A stretch of DNA of 64,000 bases from Bugula neritina (GCA_964035545.1 OZ037765.1:4833698-4897697); one strand, 5' to 3'. Shown: positions 14,005 through 29,000, numbered from the stretch's first letter. Translations and numbers: made by a program. Notes: a model not told the origin generated them from the sequence alone.

Positions 14005-17000
14005 ATGCCTACCAAGCGTAGGGCATCGACAAGCACGGATGATAGTGCCCCTATAGCCACCCGTAAAGCAAAAAAGCCTAAACCTGTTGACTACAATCAG
14101 GTAATGGTACAATTCGTGTCCAGTGTTGTTTATTACGGCTCTCTAAAACTCCAAGTTTCAATATTTTCTTTTGTGATGAAAATTTTAATATTTAATATTT
14201 GGAACTTAATGCTATATAATAAATTGATAATATAATTCATTGTATATATGCCTTGTCATCAAAGCTCTGTGGTATTATAAATTTATCTACTAATTTTAGG
14301 CAGCCATATGTCAAGAGTTGTTTGATAAAATACGAAATCATAAATTACCAGAAGGCAGACTTTTGTGTGAAACACTCATCAGAGCTCCTAAGCGAAGGTA
14401 ATACTTCAGGTTTGATTCATCAGACGCTTCTGGTGTTTTCTAGTCCCCACCTCACCTATCTCCACCCTGTCTTGCTCGGGTAACGGGTAGTATTTTCTAA
14501 TGTCTGAGGAGAATTTTTCTTTCAAATCTACTTATGGAAACAGTTTGCTCGTTTTTAAATAGATAGTTTTATTCTTATACCTACTGTCTTTACCAGCAAA
14601 TAGTGAGAAGTGAAAAATCACTTTGCACTAAGCTGGTGTTTCATTACGCCTGATGAATAACTATTTTAAATTTACTTATAGAAGCAATATGTTTTTATTA
14701 GCAAACAATATGAAGCAAAATACATGTTGCATTAAGCTTTATTTGGTAGGACAACTCCAGAGTACTATGAGACTATTAGTGATCCCATAGACCTCTTAAA
14801 AATTCAGCAGAAGTTGAAGACTGATGAGTATGAAGAGATCGAGCAACTGACAGAAGATGTTCAGCTCTTAGTGAGAAATGCCAAGGCTTACTATCAAGTG
14901 AGTTGATTTTATGACTGACTTGAGACCAAGTACCACTTGAGTCGGTGCTGATTAGACTTGGTTCTGATGGTCTGATGCTTGATCCACTAGACTTCTTTTT
15001 GCTGTAGTTTTGATTTCAGTTTTGACATAATAGTTTGCTAAGACTATTATAAGACTAATTCATAATTAATGTCATAGATAAAAGGATTAATATTATTGAT
15101 AATTAATATTTTCATAGATGAAATATTTAGCATAAAATTTGTGTGATATTTAATAAACAACTTTCTTTACCAGAAATCTGCTCAAGAGCACCAAGATGCC
15201 ATCAAACTCTGGGACTTATACCAGACGACCAAGTCAGAACTTATTGCTGCCGCATTTGGCGAGAGCTCAACAGCCGAGCCTCCAAAACCTATTGATCCAG
15301 TCATCCAAGCCAAGTGCCAGCAACTTCTGGATGCATTCAAGAAGTTGAAGAACGGCGACAGGTTGCTCTGTGAGGTTTTCATGACTCTTCCAGATAAAAA
15401 AGTAAGAGTTCTACTTCCACATTTGAGGTTTAAAGTTAAAAGGGGCTGTTTAATCTTTTCTGAAAGTAAAGATGAGTTTTTCAAATAATATTTCTGCAGA
15501 ATGCGACCCATCTATCTAACATTAAGTGTAGCTAGTTGGTATGCCATTCCCGGTTCATAGCCAGTGTCAAATTTGAAAATCCCAAGCAATAAAGTATTAG
15601 AAAATCAACCTAACTCGTGAGGAACAATATTTAAAAGAAATTTCTCAGATTCTGTTTAAAGCCTGTTTAAAAGCGTAGTATACTGTCTTCAAATATATTC
15701 TACATCTGCCCTGACTTGTAGAAAATAAAATGTTACTCGTATATTTGTACCAAGATTTGTTGTAAAGTAAGAAATATGTCACTTATCTACTTTTCAAAAC
15801 TGATTCAGCTTGTTTTGTTAACATTAGCTGTTATCTTCTCCATGATTACCATTAACTATAGACTATGGTCTATATAAATATCACAGTTAGTTAAGTTAGT
15901 TATTATTTTGGCCTTTTGGTGGGGTAAAAAAAAGTTGAGATAAAAATCTCCAAGTTGGTTGATGACTCATCATTGAACATGTTAGTGTGTGCCTACTGCG
16001 ACTTTCTGTGCAGTGAATACTTATTGAAATGTTTAGTATAATAATGGTTTGCCATTTGTTTGCTGAGGTTGCTGTTGATCTTATCAAGTTAGTGACTGTT
16101 TGTTTCAGGTCTTACCAGACTATTACCAAACCATAAAACACCCTATAGATCTAGACTCAATCAGTGAAAAACTGAGCACTAGCTCCTACGACTCGGTGGA
16201 CCTCCTCGAGCACGACTTGAATCTGATGTTGAAGAATGCAATGGAGTACAATGAGCCGGGCTCCACTATATACAAAGACGCTGAGACCCTTCAGCTAATG
16301 ATGCGCGCTGTGATGAGTGACATCATGCTGGCCAGTCCCAGTGTTGGCACCTCTAAAGCTGACAAGAAGTACATCTTACATCACTTTTATCCCTAAAATA
16401 CGCAGTTTTAAACATGTGTTTCCACAGTAAAGTACTGAGGCATTTATACTGATCAGCAAATCATTGCTTTGCCATCAAATTTACTGAAATATTATAATTG
16501 TGTTTCTACAAAGTAGACATGAATAAGAATTGTTCTTAAATTGACATAGTTTTTCTGTTAAAGGAAATGCATTGTAATACTTTTTGGTAGTTGTCTTCTT
16601 TTTAAGGGACAAGGCTGCAGTAAAAATAATGACTAAATAACTAATAACTAAATGAACATATTTAATGGAGCTAGAAAGTTGTTGAGGGGGGGGGGGTTAA
16701 ACCCTTGTACCCTTGCATCATTAGTATACACTTATGCTCTACATTACCTGGTCAACTCTAAATAGTAAGACCGAATAGCAAGCTTACTACTAGCTCACTC
16801 CACACTAAGTAATGTTTCCTTTAAAACTGTAGATATTATATAACATAATATATTGTTGTTCATAGCTGTCAATGGGAGGTGAGATATTTTCTCAGTAAAC
16901 ATATTTGACTCCCAGAATATATGGCTTTAGGAGTTATGGGTTGTTGATTTATCCCTAAAGTGAATGTAGCTCTGTTCACTTAGTAAAATATAGATTAAGT

Positions 17001-20000
17001 TTCACTGATGGTGTGGCATATGTAGATCTAGAAGAAGCTCTGTAATGGCCAGTGCTGCCGCTGCCGACCCCATGGAGGAGGAAACAGACACCGATGGGGA
17101 TGACATAGATGAAGACAATAGTATGCTGTCTATGGGGGATGATGATGTCACGGCCGGCAATCCCTATTGGCTCTTGTTCAAGGCTATCGCTACCTTTACT
17201 GATGAGAATGGCAAATCTATAGCTAAGCCTTTCCTCAAGCTGCCAAACAAGCGGTGAGTGTTCCTGACATGCTGACCTCTGTAGCTGACTATACAATGCA
17301 GTGCACTCTCAATATATACTATACATACTATACATACTATACTATACTGTACTATACAGTCTCAATACATGCTATACATACTATACTATACTGTACTATA
17401 CAGTCTCTATACATGCTATACAGTCTCTATACTGTACTATACAGTCTATATACATACTATACATACTGTACTATACAGTCTCTATACATACTATACAGTC
17501 TCTATACTGTACTATACAGTCTATATACATACTATACATACTATACTATACTGTACTATACAGTCTCTATACATACTATACAGTCTCTATACTGTACTAT
17601 ACAGTCTATATACATACTATACATACTATACTATACTGTACTATACAGTCTCTATACATACTATACAGTCTCTATACATACTATACTATACTGTACTATG
17701 CAGTCTCTATACATACTATACAGTCTCTATACTGTACTATACAGTCTCTATACATACTATACAGTCTCTATACATACTATAATGTAGTTGGTTTCCCGAC
17801 TACTACGAAGATATTGCTAACCCCATCTCCATGACTCAAATCAAACAGAGGATCAAGAAGAAGAAATACAATTCTCTCAATGAAATGGCCGCAGATCTGA
17901 ATCTCATGTTTGAGAATGCTAAAGAGTATAATGCAGATGAGTCAAAGATATTCCAGGTATATATGACATTATCACGTATAACAGTGCTCCCTCCGTATCT
18001 CACTAAGCTGCAGTGCTCCCTCCGTATCTCACGTATTACAGTGCTCCCTCTGTATCTCACTAAGCTGCCTCAATTCATGACACAGTAGAATACCAGATTT
18101 AACCAGCGGATCCGTTACATTTGGCCATTTTGTCCTTATACACACACATACATAAGCCACAAAATAGGGGCCCAAACCCTTCTCGTGACCTATGGAATGT
18201 CATGAGAAATGGAACTAAGAAATACGGAGGGGCACTGTATAATATATTACTCTATTTATTATAATGCAGTATTTTAGATTTCTCAGTGAGATAAATTGCT
18301 GTATTACAATATATATTATTGTAAGATATTACCATGTTGAGTATGTAGTGCTCCAAAGTCACCATAACTGAAACCTTCCAATGGTTATATTTACAGAGTT
18401 TTAATATTTATAATTATATATTTTACTGCTTTGAAAATTAAATTATATTATGCGACTCATTTTTTATTGTTGATGCAAATTTCTAGTTGGTATTGTAAGT
18501 GTACTTTAAATGCACGTACTGTGTGGCAAGTCTTCATGTTGACAAGTGTCTGCAAGTGTCTCATGTCGACAAGTGTGTGCAGGTGTTCCTGTGATGTATA
18601 TTGTACGTAATATTTCCCAGAATGCCATAGAGATGCAATCAGTCATGTGGAAAAAGAAGAAACAAATTGAAGAGACGATGACGGTACGTGTGAGTAAGAA
18701 TAGAGATGGACAAGATGCTGGTTTGTCACAGCTGGGAGATTTTATTGGGGCATCAATTTAGCCATAACTGACCTCCTGTGTTTGTTTATATGTAGTGTGA
18801 TAAATTTTTTAATTTTGATTTTACATCTAACCATCTCCTGGTTATACTTTTTGGTAACATACTTAAAGTGAAGCTCAAGTTAAATTTGAAAAAAATTATT
18901 TTCTGTAAAGGGACAAACAATTTTTTTTGTAAATTGTAATTTATATGAATGTTTTAGTCTGAGAATGACGATCTGCAGGCGAATTTGTCGTGCAATTTAA
19001 ACATGGTAAACATGTGTGCTGTTTCACACTGCATCCTCCCTCTCTTTCAGTTTGATGAGTGATTCCCCTACTAGAGTGCTTAGACTCTATCAGCTGGTCT
19101 CTACTTGAATCATTTCTGTTGCCCAGTCTTTTCTGCATTTAGAATTTAGCAGTTTCCATACTTAAAACAATTTTCCATACGAAGCAGTCTACAGCTGCGA
19201 GATTCTACTTTCATTATTGCCTCAAGTAGCCCTAGTATAGCTCTTTAGTGAGGAGACAACTCTATAAATTACTACATAGTGTACATTTCAAATCTCAATA
19301 AATATGGCCATGTTCTTCTCACTATGAACTTTGTGTATGCCTGAACTCTACCTGTCTCTGTTTCATTATCATGTTTGCTGCCACCTGGAAATCTTATATC
19401 AGTAGATCTTTTTCACCAGATCCAACCTGCACGATGTTCTGTAAATATATAATACGGTAGAAATGTTTGAAAACTGTAGTATTGCGTGTTTTTTAAGCGT
19501 TGCAAGAGCCTCCCCTCCTTCATATCATGAAATTGAAATTCCTAGCACCTTTATGTTGGACAAGTTCAGTGGTGATAATTTATAAAAGTCTACATTCTGT
19601 GTGACGGAAGACCTTCAAGTCTTGTATTATATTTCATCTCATTACTTTATATACTCAACTACATTTAATATTTTTTAGACTGAAGGTATTGATATTACTG
19701 CATCGACCCCCAAAGTTGCTGCCAATAGACGGTCTGGTAAAGCTAAGGGAGGTCGGAGTGGGAAAACTTCAGGTTAGTTGGTGTTTGCATCTGCTACCCA
19801 GTGTTGTGTGTAAAGAAACATTAGCCTAGTCTCGGCTCCTGCAGCCCACTGTATGGGTGATATTTGTTTAAAATTGTCCCTGAGCTACACAATTCTTATT
19901 GTATATATGACAGGTGATGTAGCAGGGGAAGATAACACCATAGCCTCAGGGCTATCTTCATCTCCTTCTCGTCGGGCTAAAGGTGGGAAGGCGAGGGGAA

Positions 20001-23000
20001 GGGTATTTCCTACAGACCCCTCGGAGCTGTCTTTAAAGAACAGACTACTGGCTATCTTCAATGTAGTTTATGACTGTGAGGTGAGATAGATAGTTGTAAA
20101 TTCGTTTATTTAACGGTTTTGGTATTCTTTTAATGTTACAACTGGCAGATATATTATTTACATTTGGGTGGTTTTTATGTCAAATAATTAGTGAGCTAGA
20201 TTTAATTTAATTTTAATTTTATATTCAGTCACTTGAAAAAAGTTTCATTTTTGTGTTTCTCAGGATAAAGATGGCCGCTCTTTGATTGGTCCGTTCATAG
20301 AACTTCCTTCTAAGAGTGACTACCCTGATTACTACGACTACATCACGGAGCCTATAGACATGACTATGATTGAGAATAAGATCACAGCTGACAGGGTTGG
20401 TAATACAAACATTCTGTCTTTATCTTGTTGTATATGGATTCTATTCAGCCCTGTATCTGTACATCTCATGTGGAGTCACATTGTACTGTTTTGTGTCTGT
20501 TCTAGCGTCGCAAGGGATCCAGCAAGATCAGGGTAGTGATTCTGTTATTATTTGGTTTAAAGAGTTATTTGTTTCCTTTCTATTTTGATGACTTCTGCTG
20601 TATCAGCTCTCTCTCTGTGAACGTCTGCATGCTGAGTAGGGTAACGGAGCCAGTCTTGGTCTCGCTCTGCTGATGTCTTGTTTTGTTTATCTGTCAAACT
20701 AGTGGATCACTTGACGGCAGCAGTGGTCATATCATTAGGAGTTTTGACTCACCATTCGACTCATATTGTGTTAGGCTATTAGACAGAGCTATTGGTGATG
20801 TTCAAGAAGGCATCTGGTCACAATTGCTCATGTCAGACATGTTGCGAGCATGCTTTGAGGTGCAGTTCCTAGTCCAATTAAACCGGGGGTTGTGTCTACA
20901 AATAAATTTCAGTTCTTATTGAACCACATAGTATCAGGTTTCTTGGCAACACACCAGATAATGTCAGATGATTTCAGACCACCTGGTGGTACCTGATCAC
21001 ATGATCGCGTGGTCACATAATATTAGACCACCTGATCACATGATATTAGACCACCACCACCACCTCATTTCAATTTACCTAAACTGCTTACCTTTATTAT
21101 AAAGTAAAAACAATAATGACAGTAACAAGGTTATCTCCTGTCTCAGTTTCACAGATGTGAAGTTTTGGGTATTCATGGGTACTTGGTTCAAGCATCACTT
21201 ATTTGTCTGTTTTTATTCAATATAACAACATTTCAGCCTCTTTACAACAACATTTATAATCTTAATATTTTCTATGTTGATATTTGAATGTTTGAATATA
21301 TATTTGGGCCTTTAAAGTGTTACAACAGTTGTAATAAATACTAGCAGCTTTTCTTTTAATTACTAGACTCTGAGCCATAGACTTTGTTTTATGTATATGC
21401 AGTATAATAGTGAAAAGGAGCTAATGATGGACTTGAAGCTAATGTTTAACAATGCTAGACAGTACAATGAAGATGGCTCACAGATATATAATGATGCCAA
21501 CACACTGGAGAAAGCTATGAAGAAGAAGGTTATGGAACTGAGTATTGCTGACACTCCCATAGAACCTTTTAGTAAGAGGTTTGTACTTTCCATTCCCTTC
21601 ATTGATTAACACTCCTGTATTTCCTTGTACGTGATTGGCTGTAGCCTTCTGACAAACTGTTTTATTGTGAATATTCCGTACCATTGAGTGACTGTGAAGT
21701 GTTATTGGATATCTTTTGCAGCTAGTTTACAATAAATAGACAACTATTATTAGATGAATTGTTGGAATATTTTTGATAGTTGTCTTCTTCTTAAGGGACA
21801 AGGCTGTAGTAAAAATAATATTTAAAATAACTAAATGAACATATTTAATGGAGCTAGAAAGTTGTTTTGTGTAACATAAACAACAATAATTGAGCAATTT
21901 ATCTAACATACTCTTACATGGTGATTGAAAACTTCGTGCCTCATCAACTATGTGTTTCATTAGGCTAAGAAGATATTGTGTTTGTAATTATAACTATTTT
22001 ATCTCTAAAAATAAAGACTACTCAAATAAATTTTCAAAACTGAAAGTCGTTTATCTGCTACTACTCATTACTTTATGTCAGATTTATGTGAAGCTATTAG
22101 TTTTGTTGTGTTGAGAAATATTGAATAAACATAAACAGAGGTAGTTTCTTTGTTGCAGAACATTCGCGACAGTCAATTCTAGTCTGAATGAGAAGCTCAA
22201 TGATCTCTACGAGACAATCAAAGTGTTCAAGGATCAGCACAGCAGAGTTCTGTCCACACCGTTTGTCAAACTTCCCACTAAGCAGGTCAGCAGCATTACT
22301 AAGAGTCGTATATGACGTATCTGTCTAGATGTTGTAGCTCAGCGGCTTTGATTAATTAATTTGAAAATGTTTTGAAGTTTGTTAGACTGGTGTTTGTTTG
22401 GTAAAATTTAAAGTCAAGACTATAGATCAGTGGTTTTAATCGATTAATTTGTTGATTAAAAAAAAATTTTCTCGAAATTTGCTAAAAACATTTTGTTTGG
22501 TAAAGTGAAAGTTAAGATTATCTAAATATTGTTACTGGCAGACTTGTGTCCGGGTGTTTACAGGAGTATGCCGAGTATTATGAAGTAATTAAGAAACCGA
22601 TGGATATGAACAAGATTTACCAGAAGATACAGTCCAGTAGTTATGATTCGTTGGAGTCTCTTCTGCTAGACATTACTCTCATGTTTGACAATGCTATGAT
22701 ATTCAATGAGCCCGAGTCCATTCTCTACAAGGTAATGCTATTACAGTGTACTTGGTGTAACTTGAGGTGTACTTGTGTGACTTGAGGTGTACTTGTGTTA
22801 TTGGATGTGTACTTGGTGTGACTTGAGGTGTACTTGTGTTACTAGATGTGTACTTGGCGTGACTTGAGATGTACTTGTGTGACTTGAGGTGTACTTGTGT
22901 TACTAGATGTGTACTTGCGTGACTTGAGGTGTACTTGTGTTACTTGAGATGTACTTGTGTTTGTAGGACGCTGCAGTGCTCCTCAATGAGTTCCTCAAGC

Positions 23001-26000
23001 GATACGACTGTCTGGACGACCAATCACAGTACGGTATACCAGACGTAACGACTCAGGTGCAGAAGATGTTGAGCTCTCTCTACAATACAACCATAAATCA
23101 TACGGTAAGAGATCATTGTCACCTGATTACATCATCAGATCACGTTGACCAATCACACGCAGACTTTGGGTGCTTGGAAATAATTCGGAAAAATTACTAT
23201 TTATATTAATATACTGTCACTTATACCAAGAGCTGGTTATTCTAACCACTGGAAATACTGTATTTATGTGTAGCACAGATTCAACACAAGTGCCATATGC
23301 TGAGTTTGTTGAATTTAAATGTGCTATAGTTTTACTGTTGGCTCTGAGATATACTCTGTTGTTGCTCCTATTAGAACATCATAAGGTCTAGAGTCTAGAT
23401 GTATGTTTAATTGACAGGATGAAGATGGAAGGTTTTACGTGGATTCAATTAATGAGTTGGATAGCCCAGCCAGCAGGTATGTGATCGGTTTCTAGTTATT
23501 GTAGATTATTCAGCAGAAGTAGTACTATTTGTAATACTGTGCTATTCGTAATACTGTACTATTAGTAATAATGTACTATTAGTAATACTGTGCTATTAGT
23601 AATACTGTACTATTAGTAATACTGTGCTATTAGTAATACTGTACTATTAGTAATACTGTGCTATTAGTAATACTGTACTATTAGTAATACTGTGCTATTA
23701 GTAATACTGTACTATTAGTAATACTGTGCTATTAGTAATACTGTACTATTAGTAATACTGTGCTATTAGTAATACTGTACTGTTAGTAATACTGTGCTAT
23801 TAGTAATACTGTGCTATTAGTAATACTGTACTGTTAGTAATACTGTGCTATTAGTAATACTGTGCTATTAGTAATACTGTACTGTTAGTAATACTGTGCT
23901 ATTAGTAATAATGTACTCTTAGTAATACTATGCTATTAGTAATACTGTACTGTTAGTAATACTGTGCTATTAGTAATACTGTACTGTTAGTAATACTGTG
24001 CTATTCGTAATACTGTACTATTAGTAATACTGTGCTATTAGTAATACTGTACTATTAGTAATACTGTGCTATTAGTAATACTGTACTATTAGTAATACTG
24101 TGCTATTAGTAATACTGTACTATTAGTAATACTGTGCTATTAGTAATACTGTACTGTTAGTAATACTGTGCTATTAGTAATACTGTGCTATTAGTAATAC
24201 TGTACTGTTAGTAATACTGTGCTATTAGTAATACTGTGCTATTAGTAATACTGTGCTACTAGTTATACTATGCTATTACTGCATCACTGCATGCAGCTAC
24301 AAATGTCATGAAGGTTATTTAAAAAGCATTTATCAATGTAACAGTAAATTTGTATGTTGCAACTATACTTAAGCAAGTGCGATGTCAGGTAGAGAGTGCT
24401 TTCAAGAGTTATATATAAATATAACTCTTATAAATATATAAATATTACTCAGTGTACAAATAATATCTGTTGAGTGCGACTTGCATAATATTTATCACAC
24501 GTAGTATTCTTGGTAGTTTTAGCCATTTATTAAGTGAAAAGACAACTCCCATGCTCTTTGAAATCAAATTGTTATCTGAAATTAGATATTTTGTATTTTA
24601 TTCCCTATCCTTGGCCAATAGCATGCTTTCTATTTTGTTTGCAGCTCATCTTTCATGGCTATTGGCCAGAACTTGAAGTACAAAAGATATAGAAGACTGG
24701 ATATTTTTCAAGATGACATGTTTGCCGTTTGTGAAAATGTGAGGAAAATATCGCGATCGGATTCACAGGTGGGCCTCTTTGTTTGTGTTCTAGCTAGATC
24801 ATATTCTTATTGCTATTCTTGTATTTTCTATTATCTTTTGTTGTATTCTAGCGTATGCTCTTTTATTGTGTTATATTCTTTTTTCTGTTATTATTTTTTT
24901 TATTTTCTTTTATGGTATTCTCTTTTGTTCTACTGGATTTTCTTCTGTATTTTATGTCCTCCTTTCTACTATGTTTTGTTTTCTTTTGTTTTATTCTTTT
25001 TTAATATCTTATATTTTTTATTATATTTTCTTTTCTAATATTCTTTTCTGTTTTCTTTTATTCTATTTCTTTCTATCATCTTCTATTCTTTTCTGTTTTG
25101 TAATTCATCATACTTTCTCAGTAATTAAGTTTGATTTTTGACCCACCACGGCTGTGCTGCGTAAAACTATAGTCTCTTCTGAAACATTTCAGGCCTTTGA
25201 GGACTCTGTTGAGATTCAGAAGATCTTCATTGCGGCTCGTGATGACATGTGTAGAAATGGCGAAGGCTCGGGCTTCTCATCGCCTGCTCTCGCGTACAGT
25301 CTCAGACGTCTTACTAAATCTATTGAAGAGATCACTGCTGAGAAAAGCAAGAGTGAAACTAGTGACAACTTTGACGACCCTTCAAAGCGCAAGGTGCGAG
25401 TTTCTGTTTATAATAATATCTCATATGTCTTGACACCTCATTCTATGAGATCTTTAACCAGTGTCTATTTCTAATAGAAATATGTTTTAATTGAATAACA
25501 GAAAATAGATATGAATATTCATATAGTCCCAGTATTAATGAGTATTTAGAAACTGTAAGAAGCTCTATACTATAACACTCTGTTCTTTTAACTCTAAGCA
25601 TTGCAGTTTTCTCCACATAACGACTTTCTACTCATAATTAGCTTGTTCTCCCTACTGCAAGTACAAAGTAGCATCTCTCAGAATATTTTTGCTGTCGGTG
25701 TTTATGTAGCTATAGTTTGCTGTCTCTGTTTATGTAGCTATAGTTTGCTGTCTCTGTTTATGCAGCTATAGTTTGCTGTCTCTGTTTATGTAGCTATAGT
25801 AAGCTGACTCTGTTTATGTAGCTATAGTTTGTTGACTCTGTTTATGCAGCTATAGTTTGCTGACTCTGTTTATGTAGCTATAGTAAGCTGACTCTGTCTA
25901 TGTAGCTATAGTTTGCTGTCTCTGTTTATGCAGGTGCCCGATAGGTATGAGGCGCAAGAGTTGATAGAGAAGGATGGGCAGAAGTATGAAGTTGGTGACT

Positions 26001-29000
26001 TTGTGTACGTCACTGCCAAGTGAGTGTCACTTCTTCAATATTCTCAATTATTATGGCATTCTTTGCAAATCTTTTAAACTTAGTTATTTTTAATTTTGAT
26101 TGTTTATTCATTTTGTTTTGTTGATTTTTATTTACCCTATATAATAGCAATAATTTTTTTTTTGATTTTTGACCACATTTAGACATTTATTTTTTTATTA
26201 TGTGTTATTCTATATTCATTTACTATATTTTATTCAATAGCAGTTTCTGTATTATCTCTCCATATATGATCTCATTCACTCACTGCCACTCACTGCCACT
26301 TACTAGTAGTTTTTACTCACCTGTTTTATTTTCTCTATAGAAGTGGCGCCAGCTTAGCTCACATCATAAACATTGAGAGGATGTGGAAAGATGGTGATGG
26401 TTCATCCTGGTTGTTCGGCAGATGGTTTTATCGACCCTCCGAGACAGTGCATGGCTCCGCTAAGCGTATCATGAATCAAGTCAGTTCCAATTTTAGTCTT
26501 TATATGAGTTGAAATGTCTTGTGAATACAGAGTGGTGTATATATATACCTCTCAAAGTGTTGTGTTTTAATTTTATATTGTATCGTTCACACTGTGTTTA
26601 CAGGAAGTTTTCTGTGCTGACGTGTTTGACAGCGTGCCCTTCCAAGCTGTGATTGGCCGCTGCTATGTTATGTACATCAAAGATTACGTTCGCTGTCAAC
26701 CTGAGGTAATGTTCCAGAACTTTCTGCAAGTTATCAGTAGATGATGCCTGTACAATAAGAACTGGAGCTGTAGCTCCAGTTAAACTTTCTTATTACTGAC
26801 TGCTCCAGTGCACACCCTGCCTATTGCATTCTTGTTTAGGGGAATGAGACTATTTTAGCCTTTGGCACATCATTTCATAACTTTGAAGAGTAGATTTACT
26901 TACTAGTCACTATATTTTACTCTAGTGACTGTTTTAATGTTGGTTACTCGGGCTAGTTGTTGAGAGGATAATTATGGGGTGGAAGGGCACGCGTCCCCTT
27001 ATTCTAAGCTGTGGTGTGTCTGCTACAGGGAATTCCAGAGAAGGACGTTTACTTGTGCGAGTCCAGATACAGCAAGAAATCTCACGCTTTTTACAAAGTT
27101 AAGAATTTAGCTAATGTAGCCGTAAACTCCAACATTGAAATAAAGCCCAGGGCCGTACCCATGTTAACTACCCGGACACCAACCACTGTGGCTACCAGTA
27201 AAAGAGAAGATAAGCCTGCGATTATTGCCACGTCAAACAAACCAATCATTAAAGACAGGAAGGTTAGCTGAATCTTGTTTCTAGTAACACTTTCGGTGCG
27301 CTGAACCATGAATCTCCACCATAGAGTTGAAGGATAACTTGACAATCTTCACAAGCAAGTATTTATGTTTTAGTCTGTGACGTGCAGTGTGAATGACGGT
27401 GAGCCGGGACACATTTACTACGAGCAGTTTGTAGCTGAGAACGGTATGGCATACAAGGTTGGGGATTTTGTATATTTGAATGCATCAGCTGTGGCTCACC
27501 TCCCCAACTCTACTGCGTCTGGACCTCAGCCTATTGCGAGAATAGAGAAGCTCTACAAAGATGAACGGTTGGTTTAATGCTATACAAGTTAGAAATAACA
27601 GTTGAAAATTATTTCAGAGTTATCTGTTAAGCGAATTTGTATTCAGCATGTAGCTGTAATATAGGGAGCAGCCGTGGTCTAGGGGTTAGAGCATTTGCCT
27701 AGTAGATCTTGGGTTCAAATCCCAACAAAGGCCATTGGTGATGTTGGGAAGAGCATCCAGTCATAATTACTCCTGTGTCACATTTGAATATATCTTTAGC
27801 CGATTTAACAAAAAACTCTCAGGGATTTCTCGCAGGGATGGCGACTATAAACTTGTGTGAGTTTTATGTAGTTGTAATATACTCGGAGTCAGCTGTGAAT
27901 GGTGTGTTGCAGTGGCTGGCTGATATTCATGGGCTCTCTCTTCCTGAGACCTGACTCCATAGACCACACTCCGGCCAGACTTTTCTACCAGAAAGAGGTG
28001 TTCCTCTCGGCTGCTGAAGATAAGAAGTTCAATCTGGCTTCTGTGGTTGGAAAATGTTCAGTGTTGTTCAGCAAAGACTATTCTACTTGTGAGTGGCATT
28101 GCAATACTATTCCTATGACTCTTGATTTGACTGTGACTCAATGACCAACATCATATTAATCAATGTTGATGTTCAAATAATTTGCAGTTGTCCAAAGATG
28201 GTTTCATTCTTGTAATGTAGACATCATTTTCTGTTGATTGTTGTCATAGAGTCAACACTCGTATGCCATTCCACTGAGCTCTAAACTCTGTCTATTAGAG
28301 CTCTGTGTGAAGGAAGGAAGTGATTGGTTGTTGTAGATCGTTTGACTGAGTATCCCGAAGAGCACGTGTACGTCTGCGAGTGGAAGTACATAGAAGGGGA
28401 AACTGAGAATGTCACAAGGAAAATCAGCAAAGGATTTCGGACTCCCCAGATTTCCCCTGCTGTCTGCGATGATGAAATATTTTACTTTTCTAAAAAACTG
28501 TCAATAAAGAGAGTAAGTTGCAGGCTTGTAGTGTGTATCGTAGTGCGTTTTGGGGTGTGTATTTTACTGTGAGTTGTCTAAGAGCTGTAGTACTGACTAC
28601 TTTACTATGTGGGTTACTTATCAACATCATGTTGAAAGTTTGGATTGATTCCATCAACATTGTTTCTAAACTATCCTTCAAAGATCACGTTCCTGATGTG
28701 CAGGAAAAATCAAAACAAAGTAGCATCGAGGCTAAAATATCAACCTGGTTGGGCCGGTTATGTTTTTAGAATGGAAAGCAATCACTTGCCTAGAATGGTG
28801 CATATTGTTAATTTTATGAGCTCCACCTTCTATATATAGGCTTACAGTAGATGGTGCAGTATTATGTTGGTTTCATGCGAGCAGTGTATTGGCTTTTGCC
28901 GTGACGCTATACCTTTGACCTATGACCTTTGCAGGTGCCGTCTCCTCAGCTCACTAAGTTGTGTGCCGAGTCTTATATTCAAGATCATGAGGAGGAAGAC

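Noticed and set aside
17254-17834. Three overlapping long plus-strand readings (137-177 codons) rich in Tyr/Ile/Leu
   Set aside because: They are translations of a stop-free tandem repeat inside a PBRM1 intron, open in all frames; no real protein signature.
24655-25141. Phe/Leu/Tyr-rich membrane-protein-like readings
   Set aside because: Pyrimidine-rich intron sequence following the true exon 24645-24768; the hydrophobicity comes from TTT/TTC/TAT codons.
27663-27735. A functional tRNA gene
   Set aside because: A- and B-box-like words are present, but the acceptor stem does not close and the same head recurs in a dispersed SINE family.
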